64,000 nucleotides of DNA from Halomonas sp. JB37 (GTDB taxonomy: Bacteria; Pseudomonadota; Gammaproteobacteria; Pseudomonadales; Halomonadaceae), in assembly GCF_002332255.1 (NCBI RefSeq), contig NZ_NRGW01000001.1, positions 2,170,001-2,234,000 on the forward strand, read 5' to 3'. Shown one piece after another: positions 56,932 through 64,000 of this stretch. The notes under the pieces are model-generated. The model was not told where the DNA came from, made no database searches, and was given only the letters and a program-made list of their open reading frames with translations. Position 1 is the stretch's first letter, and every line of letters starts with the position of its first letter. The position numbers and the translations under genes were made by a program.

Positions 56932-57555
56932 ATGAAAAATGAACTAGCGGCACCCTTTCCCATTTTGGGCATAGCTGCTTGGAGTGGCACCGGTAAAACG
57001 ACGCTATTAGAAAAGCTATTGCCACAGTTGAATGAGCATGGCCTACAAGTGGCCGTGATTAAGCATGCCCATCACTCGTTTGATGTAGATCAGCCCGGCA
57101 AGGACAGTCATAAGCTACGCTGCGCCGGTGCGGCTCCGGTGCTGGTGGCTTCACATCAGCGGTTTGCACTGATGCAGGAAACGCCCGGGCAGGCTGAGCC
57201 TGACTTGGCTAAGTTGATCGCCATGCTGGTGCCGCATCACCCCGACCTTGTGATTGTCGAAGGTTTTAAAACCTGGCCAATACCTAAGCTGGTACTGTAC
57301 CGGGATGGCATTGGCGATGCGTCAATTTTGACGGGGACATGGGTGGCGGCGATAGCAGCGAACCAGCCGCCTTCAATTGATGTGACTGACGGTGTGCCCC
57401 GGCTAGATCTTGATGATATTGATGCTATCGCGCGCTGGATCGTGACCTGGGTAGATGCAAAAAATAAGGCGCTGCCTTCAGCATCCGATTCTTCAATGAC
57501 CCAACCTTCAATGCCCCAATCCTCAACGACGTGGCCTTCACAAAAGCAAAGGTGA
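56932..57555 (+). CDS. mobB: Molybdopterin-guanine dinucleotide biosynthesis protein MobB
   Basis: MobB is a GTP-binding adaptor in Mo-bis-MGD synthesis. The 207-residue product has Walker [38 protein letters not shown], and [16 protein letters not shown]. The C-terminus has a Ser/Pro/Gln-rich stretch. ATG 56932 has AGGAG upstream; a GTG 51 bases before gives an extra tail with no family match. moaC follows after 5 bp. Confidence 0.9.
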   Translation: MKNELAAPFPILGIAAWSGTGKTTLLEKLLPQLNEHGLQVAVIKHAHHSFDVDQPGKDSHKLRCAGAAPVLVASHQRFALMQETPGQAEPDLAKLIAMLVPHHPDLVIVEGFKTWPIPKLVLYRDGIGDASILTGTWVAAIAANQPPSIDVTDGVPRLDLDDIDAIARWIVTWVDAKNKALPSASDSSMTQPSMPQSSTTWPSQKQR

Positions 57556-57560
57556 TTACT

Positions 57561-58358
57561 ATGCATCTAACCCACCTCAACACCCGTGGTGAAGCCAATA
57601 TGGTAGACGTTGGCGATAAGCAAGAAACCCGCCGCGAAGCCGTTGCCTCAGGGCGTATTGTGATGCAGCCCGAAACATTAACTCTACTCAGTGACGGACA
57701 ATTGCCCAAGGGTGATGTTCTGGCAACTGCGCGTATCGCTGGTATTCAGGCAGCGAAGAGAACCCATGAGCTAATACCTCTCTGCCATGCTTTAGCGCTC
57801 TCTAAGGTATCGGTTGAGTTTGAAATTGATGTGGCACAATCTTGTGTTCACGTCACATCGCTGTGTCGCTTAAATGGCCGTACAGGAGTTGAAATGGAGG
57901 CGCTGACGGCTGTCTCCGTCGCCTGTTTGACCCTTTACGATATGTGCAAAGCGGTCGATAAAAATATGCGTATCGATGCCATTCAGCTCGATAGCAAGCA
58001 GGGCGGGCAACGCGGTAATTACCAGCGTTTAAGCGAGCAGGCACCCATTGTCACCGGCGAGGGCTCTGCAGGTGAAGTCAGCGTGAGTGAGCGCTGTCCT
58101 TCGCCGTGCGTGTGCGTTAAGTTTTTAGCCGAGCTACGCGAGCGCGTCGGCGAGAGCGAGACCTTCGTGGGGCTGGATACACTTTCCAGCCGTGATATTC
58201 GCGGATTAAAAGCGACACTGGCTGCACGCGATTCGCGATACAACCTATTGGCCGATCAGCGTACGCTATGCGCGATCAATCAAGTGATGGCGAATGATGA
58301 TGCGTTGGTGACCGATAACGATGAAGTAGCATTTTTTCCGCCGGTCACGGGGGGCTAA
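57561..58358 (+). CDS. MoaC-MoaD fusion protein
   Basis: One uninterrupted frame of 265 residues encodes two cofactor proteins. Residues 1-158 are MoaC, which with MoaA makes cyclic pyranopterin monophosphate. It has Lys50 and Lys130 positions as in E. coli, [10 protein letters not shown] and [20 protein letters not shown]. Residues about 182-265 are MoaD, the ubiquitin-like sulfur carrier, starting [14 protein letters not shown] and ending in GG for adenylation and thiocarboxylation. A 20-residue linker joins them. moaE follows after 2 bp, so MoaD sits next to its partner subunit. Confidence 0.9.
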   Translation: MHLTHLNTRGEANMVDVGDKQETRREAVASGRIVMQPETLTLLSDGQLPKGDVLATARIAGIQAAKRTHELIPLCHALALSKVSVEFEIDVAQSCVHVTSLCRLNGRTGVEMEALTAVSVACLTLYDMCKAVDKNMRIDAIQLDSKQGGQRGNYQRLSEQAPIVTGEGSAGEVSVSERCPSPCVCVKFLAELRERVGESETFVGLDTLSSRDIRGLKATLAARDSRYNLLADQRTLCAINQVMANDDALVTDNDEVAFFPPVTGG

Positions 58359-58360
58359 GC

Positions 58361-58822
58361 GTGGATATTAAGGTTGCCATTCAAGCAGCGCCTTTCTCGA
58401 TGGCCTACGCATATGATGAGGTATTATCAGAGCGCACCGATATTGGTGCGGTGGTGAGCTTCACGGGCCTGGTGCGTGATTTCAATGAAACGCCCGATGT
58501 CACCGGTTTAACACTTGAGCACTATCCTGGCATGACTGAGCGAACGCTCGAGGCGATCGGTGAGCAGGCCGGGCAGCGCTGGGCGCTAAACGCTGTGCGC
58601 ATTATTCATCGCGTAGGACATATGCAGCCAGGCGATGCAATTGTGCGGGTGCTTGTAGCCAGCGCTCATCGCCGTGAAGCATTCGAAGCCTGTGATTTTA
58701 TTATGGACTATCTAAAAACTCAGGCTCCTTTCTGGAAGAAAGAGCATTCCGCACAGGGCGAGTATTGGGTCGCAGAGCGTCACTCTGATCAACAGGATGT
58801 GGCGCGTTGGAAAAACATCTAG
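58361..58822 (+). CDS. moaE: Molybdopterin synthase catalytic subunit
   Basis: MoaE with thiocarboxylated MoaD converts cPMP to molybdopterin. The 153-residue product, starting at GTG 58361, has GAVVSFTGLVRDFN, EHYPGMTERTLEAI, the active lysines near FWKKEHSAQGEYWV, and IIHRVGHMQPGDAIV. It lies 2 bp after moaCD. Confidence 0.94.
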   Translation: MDIKVAIQAAPFSMAYAYDEVLSERTDIGAVVSFTGLVRDFNETPDVTGLTLEHYPGMTERTLEAIGEQAGQRWALNAVRIIHRVGHMQPGDAIVRVLVASAHRREAFEACDFIMDYLKTQAPFWKKEHSAQGEYWVAERHSDQQDVARWKNI

Positions 58823-58862
58823 CTACCCAGAAAAAAATCTAACGATTAAGAACGCTGGTCTG

Positions 58863-60530
58863 CTAGGACGTCTCTTGCATTTCAGCCGCGGTAATTTGCA
58901 GGTGCACGTCAGGCATGTGCTGCATATGATCTGCCAGCCAATGAATCAAGCGTGGCTGCAGCGCCTGTCGCAGATCTGCGAGTGTGTCGGCGGCAATCTG
59001 ATCAAGCTGCTCATCAAGCCAATCAATAAAGCTGTCTTCATCCAGCGGGCTGGCATTTGTTGCATCTAGCATTAAGCGGCCAATACGCGCCCAGCCGTGA
59101 TCGCTAATGGTCACGGGCAGTGCTAAATATAGGCTACCGCGTCGAGCCGTGGAAATGGCCGCATCTAATCCGGGGTGTGGAACAACGCTGTTCTGATTAA
59201 CAATGCAGGGTGGCTGCACATGGTGTGCTTCACAGTGAAGGCCGTAGTTGTCAAAGCGTAATAAATCACCGTTGACCGGCGTTAGCGGTGCGCTAATACC
59301 CAACTGCTCAGCGATTGTCTGATGCGCCTGCTGGTGTCTTGCTTCGCCGTGAACAGGCATCAAGTGTTTAGGCTTCAGCCACTGGTAGAGCTTAATTAAC
59401 TCTTCTTGAGCAGGGTGGCCGGTCGCATGCAGCTCAGGGTGATTCACCTCGTCGTAAATACGTACACCCAGCTGGGTTAAGCGCTTTTTAAGCTGATCAA
59501 TAGGGCGCTCGTTACCGGGTATGACCTTGGCCGAAAAAATAACGTTATCGCCGGGCTGTAAGTCGACAGAAGGGTGGCGGCCCTGAGCCAGCCTCTGCAG
59601 CGCTGCCCGGGACTCACCTTGGCTGCCTGTCGCAATAATGACGACTTCATCGGGCGGCAGGTAGCCCAAGTCGTGATTGGGCACCAGGGGCGGTAAGTCA
59701 TCCATGTATCCCAGCCCGCGCGCTACGCTGACCATGCGCTCCATCGAGCGGCCCATTAAGCTGATACGCCGGCCACACTGGTGTGCGGCGCGGCCTATAG
59801 CAAGCACGCGGGCCAAGTTGCTTGCAAAGCACGAGACCACGACGCGGCCTTCGCAGCGGCTGAGCGTTTTTGCTAACGCCCGAGCGACGTCCCCCTCGCT
59901 GCCTGAGTGACCGGGCATAGGGGCGTTGGTTGAGTCGCCGACGACTAAATCGATGGGGGCAAGTGCTTTAAATTGAGCGGCACTGATGGGCGTGCCAATC
60001 AGCGGCTCGGGATCAAGTTTCCAGTCGCCGGTATGTAAAACGCGGTAGCCACCGGCCAGCATCATCAGGGCACAGCTTTCGGGAATGGAATGCGTTAAAA
60101 GCAAATAACGTAGAGTGAATGGGCCGCTTTCTAGAGCTTCGCCAGGCTCAATGACGTGTATCGCCGCACTGCTAAGCTGATGTTCGGCGAATTTTAATCT
60201 GAGTAGCCCTGCTGCCAGCGGCGTGGCATAAATAGGGCAGTTCCACATGGGCCAGAGCCAAGCGACTGCGCCAATGTGGTCTTCATGACCATGGGTGATA
60301 AACAGTGCTTTGGGTACGATCCCCAGCGCCTTCGGCGTATCTACGTTGGGTACTTGAAGCGGTGAGTTAGGAAGATCCTGGCGAATCATCATGCCGCAAT
60401 CAACGGCAATCCAGTGATTGTCATAGCCGTATAGCGTTAGATTCATTCCGATCTCACCACATCCCCCCAGCGGCAATATGCGCAGCGGTGGACGACGACG
60501 GGGACGAATTTGAACGCGTGAAGAATGCAT
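58863..60530 (-). CDS. rnj: RNase J-family metallo-beta-lactamase ribonuclease
   Basis: The 555-residue product has the RNase J layout. A metallo-beta-lactamase core carries H80, H82, D84, H85 in ITHGHEDHIGA. A beta-CASP domain follows (VVGDSTNAPMPGHSGSEGD, GRVVVSCFASNLARVLAI), and MPVHGEARHQQAH marks the C-terminal part. It is shorter at the C-terminus than Bacillus RNase J1. RNase J is an mRNA-decay exo/endonuclease. The family is uncommon in gammaproteobacteria, where RNase E dominates. Confidence 0.9.
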   Translation of the reverse strand: MHSSRVQIRPRRRPPLRILPLGGCGEIGMNLTLYGYDNHWIAVDCGMMIRQDLPNSPLQVPNVDTPKALGIVPKALFITHGHEDHIGAVAWLWPMWNCPIYATPLAAGLLRLKFAEHQLSSAAIHVIEPGEALESGPFTLRYLLLTHSIPESCALMMLAGGYRVLHTGDWKLDPEPLIGTPISAAQFKALAPIDLVVGDSTNAPMPGHSGSEGDVARALAKTLSRCEGRVVVSCFASNLARVLAIGRAAHQCGRRISLMGRSMERMVSVARGLGYMDDLPPLVPNHDLGYLPPDEVVIIATGSQGESRAALQRLAQGRHPSVDLQPGDNVIFSAKVIPGNERPIDQLKKRLTQLGVRIYDEVNHPELHATGHPAQEELIKLYQWLKPKHLMPVHGEARHQQAHQTIAEQLGISAPLTPVNGDLLRFDNYGLHCEAHHVQPPCIVNQNSVVPHPGLDAAISTARRGSLYLALPVTISDHGWARIGRLMLDATNASPLDEDSFIDWLDEQLDQIAADTLADLRQALQPRLIHWLADHMQHMPDVHLQITAAEMQETS

Positions 60531-60715
60531 CAGTTATGAAAAGCCTAAAAAGTAGTGACTTAACTATACGGGAAGGCAGGGGCGGCTAACAATCATCGTT
60601 GTCCTTCCGATACACTATGCAGCGTCGTTAACATGCCAAGGTGATGGTTTGTTAAGCCGGTTTATCCGGTTAGTTTTTCATTAGTGATGTTTGAAATAGG
60701 TCAAGAGTAGCCCAC

Positions 60716-61570
60716 ATGTCGCATTATTATCGTTTAGTTGTTTCTTGCCCTGATCGGGTGGGTATTGTTGCACGCGTGTCGAGCTTTATTGCTCAGCAAG
60801 GCGGGTCGATTACTGAAGCCAGCCAGCATTCGGACCTAGAGACCGGCCGCTTTTTTATGCGTTATGAAATCTTGGCAGACTCAGTAGGCATCTCGGTAGA
60901 AGCGCTGCGTGCCGCCTTTGAACCGGTAGCCCGCGAATTCAGCATGCAATGGGCATTGGTTGATACTCAAAAGCGTCGGCGCGTAGTGCTGATGGTGTCG
61001 CGAGAATCGCACTGCTTAGTAGACCTTCTTTATCGCTGGCAGTCGGGGGAGTTGGATTGCGATATTGTCGGCGTTATTTCCAATCATGACGACTTGCGTT
61101 CGCTGACACAGTGGTACGGAATTCCTTACCACCACGTGCCGGTAGACCCTGACGATAAACAGGCATCATTTACTAAGGTACAGGCTGAAATCGATAGCGC
61201 GCAGGCGGACTGCATCGTACTCGCACGCTATATGCAAATCCTACCGCCCGAACTGTGCGCGCGTTATTCAGGCAAAGTGATCAATATTCACCACAGCTTT
61301 TTGCCCTCATTTGCGGGAGCAAAACCTTATCACCAGGCCTACCAGCGGGGCGTTAAGCTGATTGGCGCTACCTGCCATTATGTCACCGAGGAGCTTGATG
61401 CAGGCCCCATTATTGAGCAGGATATCCACCGTGTCAGCCACTGCCATACGCCTACTGATTTAGTGCGCTTTGGGCGTGATGTTGAGAAAGCGGTACTGGC
61501 ACGCGGTTTACGCTGGCACTTAGAAGACCGCGTGCTGATCCATGGCAATAAAACGGTGGTATTTAGCTAA
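60716..61570 (+). CDS. purU: Formyltetrahydrofolate deformylase
   Basis: PurU hydrolyses 10-formyl-THF to formate and THF. The 284-residue product has an N-terminal ACT domain (residues about 1-85, LVVSCPDRVGIVARVSSFIA), and a formyl-transferase-like catalytic part with VINIHHSFLPSFAGAKPY and YVTEELDAGPIIEQD. The formate can feed PurT, and it balances purine one-carbon flow with PurN. Confidence 0.95.
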   Translation: MSHYYRLVVSCPDRVGIVARVSSFIAQQGGSITEASQHSDLETGRFFMRYEILADSVGISVEALRAAFEPVAREFSMQWALVDTQKRRRVVLMVSRESHCLVDLLYRWQSGELDCDIVGVISNHDDLRSLTQWYGIPYHHVPVDPDDKQASFTKVQAEIDSAQADCIVLARYMQILPPELCARYSGKVINIHHSFLPSFAGAKPYHQAYQRGVKLIGATCHYVTEELDAGPIIEQDIHRVSHCHTPTDLVRFGRDVEKAVLARGLRWHLEDRVLIHGNKTVVFS

Positions 61571-61672
61571 GCGGCTTATCAATAAGGCTACTTTATCGCT
61601 ATGAGGTGGCCGCTTTTGCGACCACCTCTATTAGGTCTGATGAAGGCATTGATAAATGACGTTATGCCTGGC

Positions 61673-62350
61673 TTAACCTAACGCCTGGCCATTGCCGCCG
61701 CGAATCACGCCAACGCCAACGCCTTCTATATCGAGCGACTGGGAACGTAGATCGATTTCAATCGGCGCAAAGTCGGCGTTCTCTGCGAACAGCGTGACCT
61801 GATGGCCTTGGCGCTTAAAGCGTTTAACCGTGACTTCATCATCTAAGCGGGCAACGACTATCTGACCGTCGCGGACACGCTCAGTACGGTGCACGGCCAG
61901 CAGGTCACCCTCTAAAATACCGATATCTTTCATGGATAAGCCACGTACGCGCAGCAAGTAATCCGCTTTGGGGGTGAAGTACTCAGCAGGCAGCGGGCAG
62001 TAGCGGTCGATATGCTCGGCAGCCAAAATAGGACTGCCGGCGGCAACTTCACCAATGACCGGCAGGCCCGCCTGAGCAGGCTCGATCGTGGCAGACAGCG
62101 TACTGACAGACGTGTCCAATACGTCTTGAGGCTCTTGGTTAGGCAAGCGTATACCGCGTGACGTGTTGCGAATGATGCGGATCACACCCTTGCGTTCAAG
62201 TGCGCGTAGATGCTCCTCAGCGGCGTTAGGTGAGCGAAAGCCGAGTGCTTTAGCGATCTCAGCGCGCGTCGGAGGGTAGCCAAATTCGCCCATGGTTTTA
62301 ACAATAAAATCAAATACGTGCTGTTGGCGAGCGGTTAGTGGACGCGACAT
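61673..62350 (-). CDS. lexA: LexA repressor
   Basis: LexA represses the SOS regulon and cleaves itself under RecA. The 225-residue product has the winged HTH, the cleavage pair Ala104-Gly105 in GEVAAGSP, and the catalytic Ser139 in GLSMKDIGI and Lys176 in DEVTVKRFK. The linker is longer than in E. coli. A LexA-box-like site lies 58 bp upstream. Confidence 0.96.
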   Translation of the reverse strand: MSRPLTARQQHVFDFIVKTMGEFGYPPTRAEIAKALGFRSPNAAEEHLRALERKGVIRIIRNTSRGIRLPNQEPQDVLDTSVSTLSATIEPAQAGLPVIGEVAAGSPILAAEHIDRYCPLPAEYFTPKADYLLRVRGLSMKDIGILEGDLLAVHRTERVRDGQIVVARLDDEVTVKRFKRQGHQVTLFAENADFAPIEIDLRSQSLDIEGVGVGVIRGGNGQALG

Positions 62351-62407
62351 ACCAAGCTCCAGAATTGTGAATAGACAGTCATAAAATGAAGGTAACTTAA
62401 ACAGTAA

Positions 62408-62423
62408 GTGTTTAAGTATACAG
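62408..62423 (-). promoter_or_regulatory. LexA-box-like site upstream of lexA
   Basis: Read leftward, the site is CTGTATACTTAAACAC, close to the CTGT-N8-ACAG consensus. The right half differs at the last base. It lies 58 bp before the lexA start, as in autoregulated lexA genes. Confidence 0.6.
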
Positions 62424-62601
62424 TATGTGTCTCTGTCCAGTATATGGCCTTGTCAATACCAATATTTACCGCTCTGGGAGCTTCAATGATTTGAAACTAA
62501 GCTTTTTCTTATGCAGCTTTTCCTTATAAGTGCCGAGGCATTGTGGTGACAAATCAAGCGTTGAGACTACCCAGGTTATGGCATAGTATTTTGCGATGTT
62601 T

Positions 62602-62615
62602 TAAACACCTGTTTC
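62602..62615 (+). promoter_or_regulatory. PsrA-type operator upstream of psrA
   Basis: TAAAC-ACCT-GTTTC, fits the (C/G)AAAC-N2-4-GTTT(G/C) PsrA motif except for the first base. It sits 14 bp before the start and just ahead of the RBS, as expected for autorepression. Confidence 0.55.
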
Positions 62616-62628
62616 TCTGGAGAGCATC

Positions 62629-63306
62629 ATGGCTCAATCTGATACGGTGACCCGTATACTTGATACCGCTGAAGTGCTGTTTGCAGAGCGTGGTTTTGCT
62701 GAAACCTCGCTGCGCAACATCACTAGCAAGGCGCGCGTCAATCTTGCTGCTGTGAATTATCATTTTGGCTCCAAAAAAGCCTTAATTCAGGCTGTTTTTT
62801 CCCGCTATCTGGATCCTTTTACGCTGCGTTTTCACACTGCGCTTGATGAGCTTGAGGCTCAGCATGATGGGCAGGTGATACCGCTGGAAACGCTGCTTGA
62901 AACTATGGCAACGACGGTTCTTGCGGTGCCCGCTGAGCGTAATAGCTTGAAGGTCTTTATGCGCCTGCTAGGCTTAGCCTACAGTCAGGCTCAAGGGCAT
63001 TTAAGGCGACATATACAGCAAGAATATGGGGATGTGTTTACGCGCTTCACTGAGCTAGTGCGCCAAGCAACCCCTGAACTGCCCGATGCAGAGCGCTTTT
63101 GGCGGCTACACTTCATGCTAGGCACTGTTATCTTCACCCTGTCAGGCCTTGATGCCCTGCGTGATATTGCGGAAAAGGATTACCACGAGCAGGTATCAGT
63201 GCGGGACTTAATCCGGCGCTTGCGCCCGGTAGTCGTGGCTGCGATGAATGCGCCACTACCCCCAACTTTAGAAGAAGGACACCATGCGAACGCCAAGGTT
63301 AGCTGA
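62629..63306 (+). CDS. psrA: TetR-family regulator PsrA
   Basis: PsrA senses long-chain fatty acids and controls beta-oxidation and, in Pseudomonas, rpoS. The 225-residue product has an N-terminal HTH (LRNITSKARVNLAAVNYHFG) and an effector domain. The lexA-psrA-nagZ order as in P. aeruginosa supports the name. It overlaps the start of the L,D-transpeptidase by 23 bp. Confidence 0.85.
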   Translation: MAQSDTVTRILDTAEVLFAERGFAETSLRNITSKARVNLAAVNYHFGSKKALIQAVFSRYLDPFTLRFHTALDELEAQHDGQVIPLETLLETMATTVLAVPAERNSLKVFMRLLGLAYSQAQGHLRRHIQQEYGDVFTRFTELVRQATPELPDAERFWRLHFMLGTVIFTLSGLDALRDIAEKDYHEQVSVRDLIRRLRPVVVAAMNAPLPPTLEEGHHANAKVS

Positions 63307-63820
63307 GCTACCCCCAACCGAGAACATCTGGCTTGAGATAGATACTACCGAGCAGCTGCTGCGCTGTTGGCGGGGGCCTAAAGTGCTGCATGAGTGCGCT
63401 ATTTCTTCTGGCGTTGCCGGTGTTGGTGAGCATAATGGCAGCGGTAAGACGCCGCATGGCTGGCACTATGTGCGCGCCGCGATTGGCAGTGGCTTGCCCG
63501 AGAATGCGGTATTTCGTGGCCGCCGCTGGACTGAGGAAGTATTCTCGCCAGCGTTAGGCGAAGCCTACCCGCAGCGTGACTGGATTTTGACGCGGATTCT
63601 GTGGCTTTGTGGGTTAGAAAGAGGCGTGAATCGTGGCGGTCAGGTTGATTCGCAGCGGCGCTATATCTATCTGCACGGTACGCCTACCGATCAGCCGATG
63701 GGCGTCGCCGCCTCGCACGGATGCATTCGGCTACGCAATAGCGATTTGCTACATATCTTTGCATTGTCGTTGCCCGGCACCCCCGTTTGGTTGCACGGAG
63801 AAAGGCAGTGCTTTGACTAA
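63284..63820 (+). CDS. L,D-transpeptidase (YkuD domain)
   Basis: The 178-residue protein has the YkuD active site with His131 (LHGTP), His145 and Cys147 in SHGCIRLRN, and KTPHGWHYVR. It forms 3-3 peptidoglycan crosslinks or attaches proteins. I see no signal peptide, which is unusual for a periplasmic enzyme, so export may be non-classical or the true start lies elsewhere. It overlaps psrA and precedes nagZ. Confidence 0.85.
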   Translation: MRTPRLAELPPTENIWLEIDTTEQLLRCWRGPKVLHECAISSGVAGVGEHNGSGKTPHGWHYVRAAIGSGLPENAVFRGRRWTEEVFSPALGEAYPQRDWILTRILWLCGLERGVNRGGQVDSQRRYIYLHGTPTDQPMGVAASHGCIRLRNSDLLHIFALSLPGTPVWLHGERQCFD

Positions 63821-63842
63821 ACGATGCTTTGGCTAAACGACG
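63810..63842 (+). repeat. 16-bp tandem repeat at L,D-transpeptidase stop
   Basis: TGCTTTGACTAAACGA is followed by TGCTTTGGCTAAACGA (15 of 16 identical). The first copy holds the stop codon. Confidence 0.8.
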
Positions 63843-63937
63843 CTGAGCGGTATTGGGGGCGGGCTTCAAATGCCCCCATCTTTGACACTGATAAACGATC
63901 GTCTAAAATCATTGCCCCTCTTATTGGACTTCTCACG

Positions 63938-64000
63938 ATGACTCAACCTCTAGGCCCGGTCATGCTTGACCTTGAAGGCCCAGCATTAACTCGCGATGAA
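63938..64000 (+). CDS. nagZ: Beta-N-acetylhexosaminidase NagZ, 5' end
   Basis: The last 63 bases encode MTQPLGPVMLDLEGPALTRD and so match the NagZ N-terminus (GPVMLDxEG). NagZ releases GlcNAc from anhydromuropeptides in cell-wall recycling. The rest lies outside the window. Its position after psrA is as in Pseudomonas. Confidence 0.85.
   Translation, partial: MTQPLGPVMLDLEGPALTRDE

Overview
The window looks like chromosomal DNA of a halophilic gammaproteobacterium close to Halomonas (Halomonadaceae). The grounds are the gene order LysR-leuCDB-asd-fimV-truA-trpFBA-accD-folC-dedD-cvpA-purF-metZ and the order lexA-psrA-(L,D-transpeptidase)-nagZ, both shared with Pseudomonas/Halomonas chromosomes, plus a phasin gene, moderate GC and acidic proteins. 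The species call is an inference; no rRNA or other taxonomic marker is present.

Layout. 1-821: end-truncated membrane protein gene on the minus strand. About 960-7600: accessory region that I read as a decayed chromosomal integron. It holds an integron integrase (intI) pseudogene with several frameshifts and stops, an IS3-family element with good terminal inverted repeats but a dead transposase, the tail of an Rhs protein, a TetR-controlled hydrolase/SDR module whose SDR gene carries an in-frame amber codon, an IS1182-type transposase fragment, and three cassette-like genes (tautomerase, GFA-family protein, unknown) separated by two attC-like sites of 76 and 78 bp. 7650-9021: rlmF and a small secreted protein.

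9262-28688 is the housekeeping backbone: leucine synthesis (LysR, leuC, leuD, leuB), asd, a short FimV, an inserted opgD, truA, trpF-trpB-trpA, accD, folC, a SPOR protein, cvpA, purF and metZ. opgD lies between fimV and truA and is flanked by a 25-bp near-perfect direct repeat of the fimV 3' end, so it looks acquired. 28827-46709 holds cytochrome b561 and YceI, MATE and NCS2 transporters, phhB-phhC-like genes, a GGDEF remnant, cobA, a coiled-coil membrane protein, apbC, dcd, purN-purM, an AI-2E-type permease with hda, a phasin, fumC and an EEP-family protein. 46919-47093 holds two identical tRNA-Val(GAC) genes.

47146-50603: msrC and the methionine importer metNIQ, with a clear promoter and a structured leader ending in an intrinsic terminator before metN. 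50859-56859: ribE and nucleobase salvage (AzgA-type permease, apt, gpt, ung, upp, uraA). 56932-58822: molybdenum cofactor genes mobB, a moaC-moaD gene fusion and moaE. 58863-64000: an RNase J homologue, purU, lexA with a LexA-box-like site, psrA with a likely auto-operator, an L,D-transpeptidase and the start of nagZ.

The observations most worth a second look are the metNIQ leader, the integron remnant, the MoaC-MoaD fusion, the opgD insertion and the three palindromic operators of the TetR module.
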